From an uncultured Lachnospiraceae bacterium (lineage in GTDB: Bacteria > Bacillota > Clostridia > Lachnospirales > Lachnospiraceae), in assembly GCA_947175035.1 (NCBI GenBank), contig CAMWLG010000008.1, forward strand, positions 1-64,000: a stretch of 64,000 bases of DNA, in the 5' to 3' direction. Shown here in pieces: positions 17,091 through 25,612 of this stretch (its first letter is position 1; every line of letters begins with the position of its first letter). The notes below the pieces were generated by a model. It worked only from the letters and a program-made list of their open reading frames with translations. It had not been told where the DNA came from and did not search any database. The translations under genes were made by a program, and so were the position numbers.

Positions 17091-17590
17091 TAAACTCCCC
17101 CCAATCCCAGTAACACACTACACAAAATAGGTCCTGACATACAGACACCGGATAATTTCTTTGCACCCTTTTCCGGCAGGTAAAGTCTCCATTTACCGCT
17201 CCGGGCCACTGCCCTGCAATACTCCACAAAATACTGCACTCTATCCCACGCATCCCGCTCCTTCAATAGCTTAACTATGGAAACCGCCGCCGAAATCAGC
17301 ATAGAAAAGAATAGAAAAAATAAGATTTGGTCTGTAAGAAAATACCCTGAACATATTCCCAAAAGTTTCACATCCCCCGCTCCCAGACCTCCGATCCGAA
17401 AGAGGGGATACAGGAGAAAGAGAACAATTACCGACTTTAACACATATATTCCCGCTCCCCACAATCCTTCCTGATAGAAACCTCTCCCCGCTCCCGCCAG
17501 TAAAATCAATAGAATCAGCGGATTCGGAATTTTTTGTCTTGCATAATCAAAGACACAAACTACAATTAGAGACACAAATAGCATAGCCAT
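17087..17590 (-). CDS. A24-family prepilin peptidase, copy 1
   Basis: A 167 aa membrane aspartic protease that opens the Tad operon. Catalytic aspartates are in CVFDYARQKIPN and in the GLGAGDVKLLG motif. Helices flank both. The soluble segment at about 115-150 and a C-terminal helix extend it beyond the other A24 copy at 9446-9877, to which it is only distantly similar. It overlaps the TadZ gene by 4 nt. Expected role: cleaving the Flp and TadE leaders. Confidence 0.88.
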   Translation of the reverse strand: MAMLFVSLIVVCVFDYARQKIPNPLILLILLAGAGRGFYQEGLWGAGIYVLKSVIVLFLLYPLFRIGGLGAGDVKLLGICSGYFLTDQILFFLFFSMLISAAVSIVKLLKERDAWDRVQYFVEYCRAVARSGKWRLYLPEKGAKKLSGVCMSGPILCSVLLGLGGVY

Positions 17591-17677
17591 CTCATCAACT
17601 CCTTTTCATGTTATTTGATTGCATTCTGTGAAATAGTGGACAGAGCCTGTCCAATTGGAAATTTTAGAAGTAACGCC

Positions 17678-17705
17678 ATTATAACACATTTTCAATTCTT
17701 GACAA
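17678..17705 (-). promoter_or_regulatory. Sigma-A promoter of the Tad pilus operon
   Basis: Minus-strand TTGTCA and TATAAT with a 16-nt spacer lie about 90 nt before the first Tad gene. The long 5' leader has no ORF and no clear fold. All downstream Tad genes have gaps of under about 70 nt or overlap, so this promoter could drive the whole locus. Confidence 0.75.
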
Positions 17706-17741
17706 GTACTAAAATAAAAAAAGATCATTTTTGGTAATTTT

Positions 17742-18014
17742 CTATAATAATTTGTAAATCCCTAGACCATAAAGTGCCACAAGCCCAGGCAGACCAAGGA
17801 TTCCAGATGTCAAAACCGTCACGGCATTAATCCCCACACCCAGAGAAATTCCCGCTGTCGCCAAGGCGGAATTGATAAAATACATCCCGACCGTGCCCAG
17901 GATACCCCGCATGAAAACATTCAACAGCCATTCCACCCTTTTGCGCATCACCCCGATCAACAACACCGTACCGCAAGCCACCGTAATCAACAATACTCCC
18001 GTCTCGTTTCCCAT
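17742..18014 (-). CDS. BofA-family (pro-sigma-K processing inhibitor) membrane protein
   Basis: A 90 aa protein with two to three helices. The C-terminal part (LLNVFMRGILG, INAVTVLTSGILGLPGLVALYG) is the BofA signature. The family's known member restrains SpoIVFB in Bacillus sporulation, but homologues are widespread in clostridia. The track starts at 18218; family length supports the ATG at 18014 (MGNETGVLL). In Bacillus, bofA is next to yaaL, and the DUF2508 gene on the other side of this short divergent gap preserves that pairing. Confidence 0.85.
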   Translation of the reverse strand: MGNETGVLLITVACGTVLLIGVMRKRVEWLLNVFMRGILGTVGMYFINSALATAGISLGVGINAVTVLTSGILGLPGLVALYGLGIYKLL

Positions 18015-18157
18015 TTTCCCATTTTGTCTCTTTCCTATGATTAATAAAAGATATGTTCTTTTTGCACAAAAATTCCAGAATTGGAATATTTTACCAGTAG
18101 GAAGCCTATAATGATAAAAAGGAACCGTACCGCCCAGGCGGTAGAATGAGAGGGAAT

Positions 18158-18457
18158 ATGAAAATATTTTATAAGCAAAGCGTAAACACCATACTTCCCG
18201 TAGAAGAAGAGCTGACAACTCTCGATCTAAAAGACTCCATAGAAAAAACCCGACAGGCTTTGGAGATTGCCTACTCGGGTTTCAACAACGCGGTTGAAGT
18301 CGATTTAATCGACAGTTATATTTACGAAATCAATGCCCTACAGAAACGCTACCGCCATCTCACAGAACTTGCTGAGGAACATATGCAAACCACCGGAACT
18401 TTGCCCTTATACGCGCATTCCCCGATTCGCGCCCTGGTCAGCCAAGTTCTCGGTTAA
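18158..18457 (+). CDS. YaaL-like DUF2508 family protein
   Basis: A 99 aa soluble protein. The segment ALEIAYSGFNNAVEVDLIDSYIYEINALQKRY matches the DUF2508 pattern (NN...DLIDxYIYEINA). Its function is unknown. ATG at 18158, preceded by GAGAGGGAAT, is preferred over the in-frame ATG at 18146. It is divergent from bofA, and its last 51 nt overlap the 3' end of fliS on the opposite strand, so there is no room for a terminator between them. Confidence 0.85.
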   Translation: MKIFYKQSVNTILPVEEELTTLDLKDSIEKTRQALEIAYSGFNNAVEVDLIDSYIYEINALQKRYRHLTELAEEHMQTTGTLPLYAHSPIRALVSQVLG

Positions 18458-18880
18458 TTGGCCTCGTCCGTAAGTCAGCCCGGCATACACTGTCTGGGAA
18501 TTGTCCATCACAGGCCCATTCGGATTCTGCTTCGCAACCTGCTCATAGGCATCATGAAGCGGTATCATAATCTTGCGAATCTCCTCCAATGCACCTTCCT
18601 TGCGGGCCTGTGCATGCACCAGCTTCTTTGCACAATAAAAGTAAAGCTGCAAAAGATTACCCGCAAGCTCATGCTCCATATGCAGGGACTGCTCCAATTC
18701 ATTCAGACATCCTCTGCACTTACGTATGGCCTCCGTAAGCGCTGCATCGTCCCCAGACTTGGTCGCCTCCTCGGCATCGTCCAGATAAGACAACAACATT
18801 TCATATAAAATCACAACCATCTCAGTGGCATTTGCCTGAGTGATACGCAGGGTGAATTGCTGTTTACATTCCTTCGTCAT
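18407..18880 (-). CDS. fliS: Flagellin chaperone FliS family protein
   Basis: FliS binds the disordered C-terminus of newly made flagellin and prevents early polymerisation. Helical segments TQANATEMVVILYEMLLSYLDDAEEA, HMEHELAGNLLQLYFYCAKKLVHAQ and the gene order (25 nt after flagellin) support this. At 157 aa it is somewhat longer than common FliS; the extra C-terminal tail is partly encoded in the stretch that overlaps yaaL antisense. Part of the DUF6240-flagellin-fliS operon. Confidence 0.87.
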   Translation of the reverse strand: MTKECKQQFTLRITQANATEMVVILYEMLLSYLDDAEEATKSGDDAALTEAIRKCRGCLNELEQSLHMEHELAGNLLQLYFYCAKKLVHAQARKEGALEEIRKIMIPLHDAYEQVAKQNPNGPVMDNSQTVYAGLTYGRGQLTENLADQGANRGMRV

Positions 18881-18905
18881 ATTGACACCCCATCCCTTTT
18901 ACTAA

Positions 18906-20036
18906 TTACTGCAAGAGCTGAAGCACCTGTGAAGGTCTCTCGTTCGCCTGAGCAAGCATGGATGTTCCAGCCTGCGTCAACACCTGCGCGGTGGTGTACT
19001 GAGTCATCTCCTCCGCCATATCCACATCCATAATACGGGAAAATGCAGCAGTCATGTTCTCACTGGTAACATCCAAACTGTTGACTGTGGACTCCAGACG
19101 ATTCTGATATGCGCCCAATTTACTGCGGACACTGGATACATACTGAATTGCGTCACTCACACGGTCAATGGCTTCCTGTGCGCCGTCAACTGTGCTTAAA
19201 TCAATATTCTCTATTCCCATATTCTGCAAGGTTACCGCGGGAATCTCCGCCGCCAATACCTGACCCTCGTTAGCGCCAATCTGCAGACGCATGGAGCCGA
19301 TACCCGTCACATCCACATCAACAGGAGCCGCAAGTGATATGCCATCCTCCGGAACCTCCAGAGTAAGCTTAAAACCGTTGTTATTCTTGATTGTCACCAA
19401 ATTGTCCCGAATCTCCGCTTTCACATCCTGAGGGAACGCAAGCTGATTGCTCTCGGGCCCTGCGGTGGTCTTCAAAACAGGATCTCCTGCCAGTTCCAGC
19501 TCACCATCCGCATTTTTCGTTACCTCAAGACCGGTGATGGTATAAATGCCCACGGGTGTATCCGTGCTGTAAGAATTTACCTTGACATCATTATTGGTGG
19601 TAAAGCCCTTGGACTCAAACGCACCGTTTAACAAAGGCTGTCCGTTGAACTCAGTTGTCTCGGAGATTCGTGCAATCTCCTCCTTAAGCTGTGCCACTTC
19701 ATCCTGAATCGTTGCCCTGTCCTCCTCTGTCAGAGAGCCTGTGGAGGACTTGACCGCCAACTCGTTGATACGCTGCAGCATCTCCGCCACCTCGGTGAGC
19801 GCTCCGTCAGCCGTCTCGATCACAGAGATACCATCGCTGGCATTCTGGTTGGCAATGGAAAGACCGCCCAACTGCGCATTCATTCTGTTTGCCATAGCCA
19901 AACCCGCGGGATTGTCCTTCGCGCGGTTGATCTGTAAACCGGAAGAAAGTCTCTGCAGAGACTGGGACAACAGACTGTCATTGTTCGCCAGACTATTGTT
20001 GGAAATCATTGCTGATACATTGTAGTTGATTCTCAT
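18906..20036 (-). CDS. Flagellin
   Basis: Filament subunit of 376 aa. The conserved N-terminal helix MRINYNVSAMISNNSL...LQRLSSGLQINRAKDNPAGLAMANRM and the C-terminal helix SRIMDVDMAEEMTQYTTAQVLTQAGTSMLAQAN frame a variable centre (about 145-275) facing the medium. The D1 segment LQRINELAVKSS is close to the region recognised by TLR5. A GAGG site precedes the ATG. It lies 18 nt after the DUF6240 gene, so the sigma-28-like promoter upstream of that gene may drive it; a separate promoter inside DUF6240 cannot be excluded. Confidence 0.96.
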   Translation of the reverse strand: MRINYNVSAMISNNSLANNDSLLSQSLQRLSSGLQINRAKDNPAGLAMANRMNAQLGGLSIANQNASDGISVIETADGALTEVAEMLQRINELAVKSSTGSLTEEDRATIQDEVAQLKEEIARISETTEFNGQPLLNGAFESKGFTTNNDVKVNSYSTDTPVGIYTITGLEVTKNADGELELAGDPVLKTTAGPESNQLAFPQDVKAEIRDNLVTIKNNNGFKLTLEVPEDGISLAAPVDVDVTGIGSMRLQIGANEGQVLAAEIPAVTLQNMGIENIDLSTVDGAQEAIDRVSDAIQYVSSVRSKLGAYQNRLESTVNSLDVTSENMTAAFSRIMDVDMAEEMTQYTTAQVLTQAGTSMLAQANERPSQVLQLLQ

Positions 20037-20054
20037 AAATTACCTCGCTTTTCC

Positions 20055-22967
20055 CTATCTTATTGCCTGTAAAAAAAGCTTTGCAACACGATACAGCGTT
20101 CCATTGTCCGGGGTGGTATCCTCCCCTTGGCTGTTAATTTCCGACGTCCCTGTCATGTTTATGTTCTCTCCGCTTACCACAGGTAACTCCATAGCTTCCA
20201 AATCCATGGAATTATTTTTATTAATCAAATCACAGAATATATCGGACGCATTCTGCAATTTCATAACCTCCTCCGGGGTTTTTCCCAAAAGAAATCCTTC
20301 TACCCTGTTATTTTTGACCTGTAAATGGGCCTCCATGTGCATACTTTCACCCACATCCACCGCAATCGAGATCCCGCCCCGATCCCTGCTTCCGCGCTCC
20401 AGCGTCAAATGTACCGCTGCAAGCTGTTCTCCCACATACATAGGCAGGAAATATTCCTCGTTATTGGAGAGGGCACCCATGATGCTGAGCTGCCTATGTG
20501 CCATGCGAAGCTCCCGCACGTCCATACTTCTCTCCGCATAATCCAATGTCAATTCCTCAATCCGGGACTGCATATCAGCAACGGATTCCTCATATTGTGC
20601 ATGGAAATCCTCCTTTTCCGAGAGCCGCTCCCACAGCTCGGCTGCACTGGAGGGTACCTCCTCGCCTCTCAAGTCCTCCTCCTTCTCCCGAAGTGTCTTG
20701 AAAGGACTCTCTCCATCCTGCGCAAGCTTCTGTGCTGCGAGGAGATTCGCCGCGTTCACAGGCATCTCTCCCCTCTGAAGCATCGCCGAAGGAGTGCTGT
20801 CCATCTGCGTGATATGACGAAGCTCTGAAAGCTCTTCCCTTTGAAATCCCTTGGATATCTGCTCGGAGATAGAGAGCGTCTCCCCCTTTTGCACCAGATC
20901 TTTTAAAACGCCCAGCTCATCTGTCGCCTTCACATCCATATGTCGGAATTTCCCGCTTCTCACCGCAGACAAAAGATTGGAAAACTGAAGTTCCGCCTGC
21001 ATGTTCACCACAGCGCCTATGGCGGCGCCATCCTTGCGCTCAATCTGGCGAAGCAAGCGGTAGACACCGATAAAGGTTTCCCGCTCCTGCTCCGTGATCT
21101 GCTTGCTCTGTTCCAATCCATAAAGATAACGGCTATAGCTCTCCGCCTGTTCCTGATAACTTGCAGGCAGTGTGTCAAAATACTCATTCAATTGAGCAAA
21201 ACTTTGCTCCAGAGGATTCACTCCATCCCGAAGCATCTTCAAGGTTGCTGCGGGTGTCATTTTCTCTATCAAATTCTGTACCTGAGCGTCCGCTTCCTTC
21301 ACGCGAGCAATATTTTCTTCTGTAATCTCCATATGATTATAGCCCAAAATACGCACAGCACGTTGATTCTCCGCCGTAGGCTCCATTCCCAGCTCCCGCA
21401 CAAGCTCATCCACATTGCCAAAGGCCTTGCTCATGCTGTCTCCCAAGTCCGCCCGAGGCGCTGTCATCAACGCTTCATAGCTCTCCCCGGCTCTCTCATA
21501 AGTCTGTTTTAGAATCGTGCCCTCCGCGTGAAAATGAGCTAAAATCGTCCCGTCTTCATTCTCCGCAGCCTCAATGCGCACCGTGCCAATCAACTGTGCA
21601 GGCAGACCCGGCAAGTCCTCCATCACACGATTGGTCTGATTCCAATTCTCGTATTTGGCGACAGCCTCCGCATCCTGAGGGAAATAAATCTCCGCCAGGG
21701 CCTGCTCCGCTTCCCGCAGTGCCATGATTAACTGCTCCATGGGTGCCGTATCTATGGCAAATCCGCTTTTCAACAGTCTGACATTGACCTCCGCCGTCAT
21801 GCGCAGACGAATCTCCTCCAAATGCTTGCGGGCAGTCAGATCACCCTGGTCTCTCAGCCAGTCCGGCGCCTCCTCGGCGTCACTTTCCGTATATTCCCTC
21901 TGCTCCTCGTATCTTGCACTATAATACGCCAGAATCTCCTGCGCCTTCTCATAAATGTTGCCCGCGGACTTATCGTTTTCAGATAAATTTCCATGTATGG
22001 GATCTTTGCCGGAAGCTACAGCCTCCGCTACGGCCTTCGCAAAGCTCTCCTCCGTGACAGGAACCACCGCCCCCTTCAAATCCTTCAGACGATGAATGCT
22101 CTCCTCTGTCAGCGGAAGCCTATGCTCCAACAGCCATCTTGCATCCTGTCTGTTCTCCTCGTCCAACTCGAAACCTGCCTGCTCAAGCACCTGATCAATC
22201 TGCTTTTGAATATTTTCATCTGCCAGAAAAGCCATGTCACCGCGGGACATATTAGGATTCTGAGAAAATTGATCCGCGCCGCTATTCTCAGCCAGATAAA
22301 AATTCCATATCTCAGGCTCCATCTCATTGTCCACCATATACTGATAAGAGCCTTCCGTGGGCGCATCCAAATCAGACGCCATATCCCACGCCTTCTTCAC
22401 TGCGGCAATATTCTCCTCCGTGAGCGGAATGTCCGCATCCTGAAAACTATCCGCCAACGCCCTTGCCAATGTCTCACTTCCCACGGCAGCTGCCAACGTC
22501 CCCATGTCCAAATCATCCGTGTAACCGGCGATATACTGTCCGCTGCGCACCAACTCTGCCTTAATCTTATCCACAATAGTGACCGCTTCCTCCGGGTCAA
22601 GGGACTCAAAATGAAATCCTTCCTTGGAAAGCTCCTGATAATCCTCCGTGGACATGGTATGTGCCATGACTGTCATATAATCCTGAGTAACACCTACATC
22701 CGTAAAGGCCGCCTCCTGTTGAAGCTCTGTCAGGCTCTTGCCCTTATCGCGCCCTGCCCCTTCCGGCTCCGTGCTGCCAAATCCCTGAAAGCCGAGCTCG
22801 CTTGCCGAAAAACTCACATTTGCCGACTCCGAAGCTTTTCTTCCCGTGGAGCCCTGTTTTTCTGTCTTGGTTGATGTACGGGCATCCCTGCCATGCTCAG
22901 CGCGCTCCGGATATCCCGCCATGACAGCGTCTGTCCTCTTGTCCTGATTCTGAAATCTTATGTTCAT
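20055..22967 (-). CDS. DUF6240-family large protein in the flagellin operon (FliK-like C-terminus)
   Basis: A 970 aa soluble protein without signal peptide or membrane helix. The middle carries several copies of a short helical unit, (L/I)TEEN/SI-x2-(V/L)K, at roughly residues 205, 315 and 565. The C-terminal ~100 residues (GGISIAVDVGESMHMEAHLQVKNNRVEGFLLG) resemble the hook-length-control C-terminal domain pattern of FliK. I recognise the family as DUF6240; function is not established. Being first in the operon with flagellin and fliS behind a sigma-28-like promoter, it may be a secreted ruler- or filament-related protein. That is inference. Confidence 0.8.
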   Translation of the reverse strand: MNIRFQNQDKRTDAVMAGYPERAEHGRDARTSTKTEKQGSTGRKASESANVSFSASELGFQGFGSTEPEGAGRDKGKSLTELQQEAAFTDVGVTQDYMTVMAHTMSTEDYQELSKEGFHFESLDPEEAVTIVDKIKAELVRSGQYIAGYTDDLDMGTLAAAVGSETLARALADSFQDADIPLTEENIAAVKKAWDMASDLDAPTEGSYQYMVDNEMEPEIWNFYLAENSGADQFSQNPNMSRGDMAFLADENIQKQIDQVLEQAGFELDEENRQDARWLLEHRLPLTEESIHRLKDLKGAVVPVTEESFAKAVAEAVASGKDPIHGNLSENDKSAGNIYEKAQEILAYYSARYEEQREYTESDAEEAPDWLRDQGDLTARKHLEEIRLRMTAEVNVRLLKSGFAIDTAPMEQLIMALREAEQALAEIYFPQDAEAVAKYENWNQTNRVMEDLPGLPAQLIGTVRIEAAENEDGTILAHFHAEGTILKQTYERAGESYEALMTAPRADLGDSMSKAFGNVDELVRELGMEPTAENQRAVRILGYNHMEITEENIARVKEADAQVQNLIEKMTPAATLKMLRDGVNPLEQSFAQLNEYFDTLPASYQEQAESYSRYLYGLEQSKQITEQERETFIGVYRLLRQIERKDGAAIGAVVNMQAELQFSNLLSAVRSGKFRHMDVKATDELGVLKDLVQKGETLSISEQISKGFQREELSELRHITQMDSTPSAMLQRGEMPVNAANLLAAQKLAQDGESPFKTLREKEEDLRGEEVPSSAAELWERLSEKEDFHAQYEESVADMQSRIEELTLDYAERSMDVRELRMAHRQLSIMGALSNNEEYFLPMYVGEQLAAVHLTLERGSRDRGGISIAVDVGESMHMEAHLQVKNNRVEGFLLGKTPEEVMKLQNASDIFCDLINKNNSMDLEAMELPVVSGENINMTGTSEINSQGEDTTPDNGTLYRVAKLFLQAIR

Positions 22968-23038
22968 AGATAATATAACCCCTTTACTGCCTTTCCCTCT
23001 GAAATCTGAAAGGTGTGTGCTTAAAGTACTTATCTCGT

Positions 23039-23065
23039 ATTTCGGTAAAAATCAGGAATTTCTTA
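23039..23065 (-). promoter_or_regulatory. Sigma-28/sigma-D-type promoter of the flagellin operon
   Basis: Minus-strand TAAG, 15 nt, then ACCGAAAT. The sigma-D consensus is TAAA-N15-GCCGATAT, so this matches 3/4 and 6/8. It lies about 70 nt before the DUF6240 start, in the right direction, which is expected for late flagellar genes. Confidence 0.65.
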
Positions 23066-23102
23066 ACCACAAATTTCTTCCTGTCCTTGGGTGAAATAAT
23101 AA

Positions 23103-23131
23103 AAGACACTCTTCGCATTATGTGATATAAT
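23103..23131 (+). promoter_or_regulatory. Sigma-A promoter of the small membrane protein gene
   Basis: AAGACA and TATAAT with a 17-nt spacer lie about 40-60 nt before the start codons. The -10 is perfect and the -35 matches 4/6. Confidence 0.6.
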
Positions 23132-23156
23132 AAAGAAAATAGCTGAAAGGATAATT

Positions 23157-23180
23157 ATGAGGAACCCAACAGATGCTTAA
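23157..23180 (+). CDS. Possible 7-codon leader peptide
   Basis: ATG at 23157 follows GAAAGGA with normal spacing and reads MRNPTDA before TAA. The stop is embedded in TTAAGGAG, which is itself the ribosome site for a TTG start at 23191 of the next gene. The layout suggests coupled translation rather than an attenuator, as no alternative hairpins are evident. It could equally be chance. Confidence 0.3.
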   Translation: MRNPTDA

Positions 23181-23541
23181 GGAGAAAAAATTGAAACAAG
23201 AAAAAGTCATTCTGCCCATATTACTGGCCATATTATTTCTCCCAAAAATAATAGAAAACTTTTGGATAATTGAGTTGAAATTTCATTTTTTAACGGATAT
23301 GTTCTCTTATATGACAAAAGATTTTATCCCTTTTGCAGGATTGATTGCTGCCATTGCTTTTCCCGTTGCCTTGGTGATATTTATCATGTTTGTCCTAGAT
23401 AAAAAGCTTGCAAACGCCTCCAAAGAGACCATAGATAAGCTGAAAAAAATAATGACCAATTTATTTATTATGTTTATTATCCTTTGTGCTATCTGTTGGA
23501 TCTTAGACGTTGTCTACATTTTTCACATATTTTGTCGATAA
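23173..23541 (+). CDS. Small membrane protein, no recognised family
   Basis: A 122 aa protein with three hydrophobic helices (about 12-30, 52-75, 98-118) and lysine-rich loops; I recognise no family. Two starts are possible: ATG at 23173 with a poorly spaced GAGG, or TTG at 23191 with AAGGAG exactly 6 nt upstream (116 aa). It is a single gene with its own promoter and a terminator. It is convergent with glgB and more A/T-rich than its neighbours. Confidence 0.6.
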   Translation: MLKEKKLKQEKVILPILLAILFLPKIIENFWIIELKFHFLTDMFSYMTKDFIPFAGLIAAIAFPVALVIFIMFVLDKKLANASKETIDKLKKIMTNLFIMFIILCAICWILDVVYIFHIFCR

Positions 23542-23588
23542 TGAACATGTTTTTATCCACCAATCACGTTTTTGGAACCCTATAACAT

Positions 23589-23631
23589 AAAAGCCAACAC
23601 CCCCTCATCAAACCACAGGGTTGTTGGCTTT
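23589..23631. terminator. Bidirectional terminator between small membrane protein gene and glgB
   Basis: AAAGCCAACACCC pairs with GGGTTGTTGGCTTT (one bulged base) across a 16-nt loop, with T-rich sequence following on the plus strand and ATTTTATG-like sequence on the minus strand. It can stop both convergent genes. Confidence 0.8.
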
Positions 23632-23663
23632 CGTTTCTCTATTCAACTGTCATCCATGCCGCG

Positions 23664-25565
23664 TTAGAATACAAACACCACCGCGCTATAAGCGGGCAAA
23701 TCAAAGCTGATGGAATAATCATGGTAATGACAGGGTTTCGCCACTGCGTTGACCTCCTTGGGAACTGTCTCCCCCTTGCCCCCGAAGCACTCGTCATCAC
23801 TGTTGAGCAGCAACTTGTATTTCTTCTTCTTGGGCACCGGCACCTGGTAATTCTCCCATTTCACAGGAGTCATATTCATCACGAACAACAGGCTGTTCTT
23901 ACCGGTGGAGGATTTACGCACAAAGGAATATGTACTCCGCTCTGCATCATCCGCATTCATCCACTCAAACCCGTCCCAGCAATTGTCAAACTCGTACAAA
24001 GCAGGATACTTGCGATACATGTTTAACAGTGCCTTCACCCACGTATGCATGCCGAGATTATTCTTCTCGCCAAGCAGGAACCAGTCAAGCTCTCTGGCCT
24101 CGCTCCACTCACGCTCCTGACCAAAGTCCTGTCCCATGAACAGCAGCTTCTTTCCACAGTGCCCGAACATATAGGCATAACCCACGCGAAGATACGCATA
24201 CTTATCCACCTGATAACCAGGCATCTTATTTACCATAGAGCATTTTAAATGTACCACCTCGTCATGTGACAGAGGCAAAATATAATTCTCGCTGTCATTA
24301 TAGCTCATGGCAAAAGTCAGAGCATAATGGTTTCCCTTGCGATAAAGCGGGTCAAGCTTCATATATTCACAAAAATCATGCATCCATCCCATATTCCATT
24401 TCAGGGAGAATCCCAGACTTTCTGTCCCGATATCCCCGCTGACCATGGGCCACGCGGTGGATTCCTCCGCAATGGTCAGGAATCCCGGATAAGTTCCCCG
24501 GACAACGGAATTCAAATGTTTGAAAAATTCAATGGCCTCCAGATTCCTGTTGCCGCCATACTCATTGGGCAGCCATTGTCCATCCTGTTTGCCATAATCC
24601 AGATACAGCATGGAAGCCACAGCATCCACGCGAATACCGTCCACGTGAAATTCCCTCAGCCAGAAAAGCGCGTTGGCAATCAGGAAATCCTTCACCTCGT
24701 TCTTGCCATAATTAAAAATCTTGGTGCCCCAGTCGGGATGCTCGCCGCGCCTTGGATCGGGATGCTCATAAATGCAGGTTCCGTCAAAATTGCCCAACCC
24801 ATGGGCATCCGTGGCAAAATGCGCCGGAACCCAGTCGAGAATCACTCCCACACCCGCCTTGTGCAGCTCATTCACCAGATACATGAAATCCTTGGGTGTA
24901 CCATATCGGGAAGTAGGTGCGTAATACCCTGTAACCTGATATCCCCAAGATCCATCAAAGGGATGCTCCGCAATTCCCATCAGCTCGATATGAGTATATT
25001 TCATTTCCTTTAGGTATTCTACAATACGTGCCGCAAATTCCTTGTAATTGTAGAAGCCCTCTTCCGTCCCATCGTTGGGATGCTTCATAAAAGACCCGAT
25101 ATGACACTCATAGATCGCCATGGGCTCCTTGTTAAAATCCTTCTTGTCACGCTCCGCCATCCATTTGTCATCCTTCCAGGCAAAGCCTGACAAATCCGTG
25201 ACAATAGAAGCGGTACCAGGGCGATACTCCGCATAATTGGCATAGGGATCTGCTTTATAGAGCTTTCTGCCATCCTGCGCGGTAATCAGGAATTTGTACA
25301 TTTCACCTTCCTTCACGCCCGGTATAAATAAGCTCCAGATGCCGCCCTCACCCAGCTTTGTCATCTCATGAGTATTCTCATCCCAATTGTTGAAAGAACC
25401 CACAACATGGACATTCGCCGCATTGGGCGCCCAAACCGCAAAAAACACACCCTCTTCGCCGTCCTCGACAGACAGATGCGCCCCCAGCTTCTTGTAGATT
25501 TCATAGTGCGTTCCCTGCGCGAATATATATTGATCCGCCTCAGAAATAAAAACCTGTTCCCTCAT
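23664..25565 (-). CDS. glgB: 1,4-alpha-glucan branching enzyme
   Basis: Glycogen branching enzyme, GH13 family, 633 aa. A CBM48-type N-terminal domain (FAVWAPNAANVHVVGSFNNW) precedes the barrel. Catalytic regions are visible: DWVPAHFATD, the nucleophile in GIRVDAVASMLYLDYG, the acid/base Glu in TIAEESTAWP and the third carboxylate in PLSHDEVVH. The start ATG follows GGGAGGGTGAA. It lies 47 nt after the TPR/AAA gene in the same direction and may be co-transcribed. No other glycogen genes are in the window. Confidence 0.97.
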   Translation of the reverse strand: MREQVFISEADQYIFAQGTHYEIYKKLGAHLSVEDGEEGVFFAVWAPNAANVHVVGSFNNWDENTHEMTKLGEGGIWSLFIPGVKEGEMYKFLITAQDGRKLYKADPYANYAEYRPGTASIVTDLSGFAWKDDKWMAERDKKDFNKEPMAIYECHIGSFMKHPNDGTEEGFYNYKEFAARIVEYLKEMKYTHIELMGIAEHPFDGSWGYQVTGYYAPTSRYGTPKDFMYLVNELHKAGVGVILDWVPAHFATDAHGLGNFDGTCIYEHPDPRRGEHPDWGTKIFNYGKNEVKDFLIANALFWLREFHVDGIRVDAVASMLYLDYGKQDGQWLPNEYGGNRNLEAIEFFKHLNSVVRGTYPGFLTIAEESTAWPMVSGDIGTESLGFSLKWNMGWMHDFCEYMKLDPLYRKGNHYALTFAMSYNDSENYILPLSHDEVVHLKCSMVNKMPGYQVDKYAYLRVGYAYMFGHCGKKLLFMGQDFGQEREWSEARELDWFLLGEKNNLGMHTWVKALLNMYRKYPALYEFDNCWDGFEWMNADDAERSTYSFVRKSSTGKNSLLFVMNMTPVKWENYQVPVPKKKKYKLLLNSDDECFGGKGETVPKEVNAVAKPCHYHDYSISFDLPAYSAVVFVF

Positions 25566-25612
25566 TTCACCCTCCCATATTATTACTTATTGCTGCGTTT
25601 ATGTCACCGACC

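Noticed and set aside
18064-18100. AAAATTCCA-TGGAATATTTT imperfect inverted repeat between bofA and yaaL as an operator
   Set aside because: Noted but too imperfect and isolated to claim; no regulator is linked.
20055-20110. Separate sigma-28 promoter directly before flagellin
   Set aside because: GCAATAAG on the minus strand is a weak -10 and no TAAA lies at 15 nt; the promoter before DUF6240 is much better.
21993-22874. 293 aa plus-strand ORF opposite DUF6240 gene
   Set aside because: Antisense shadow with Arg/Leu/His bias and no start signals.
24327-25013. 228 aa plus-strand ORF opposite glgB
   Set aside because: Antisense shadow of a strongly conserved enzyme gene.
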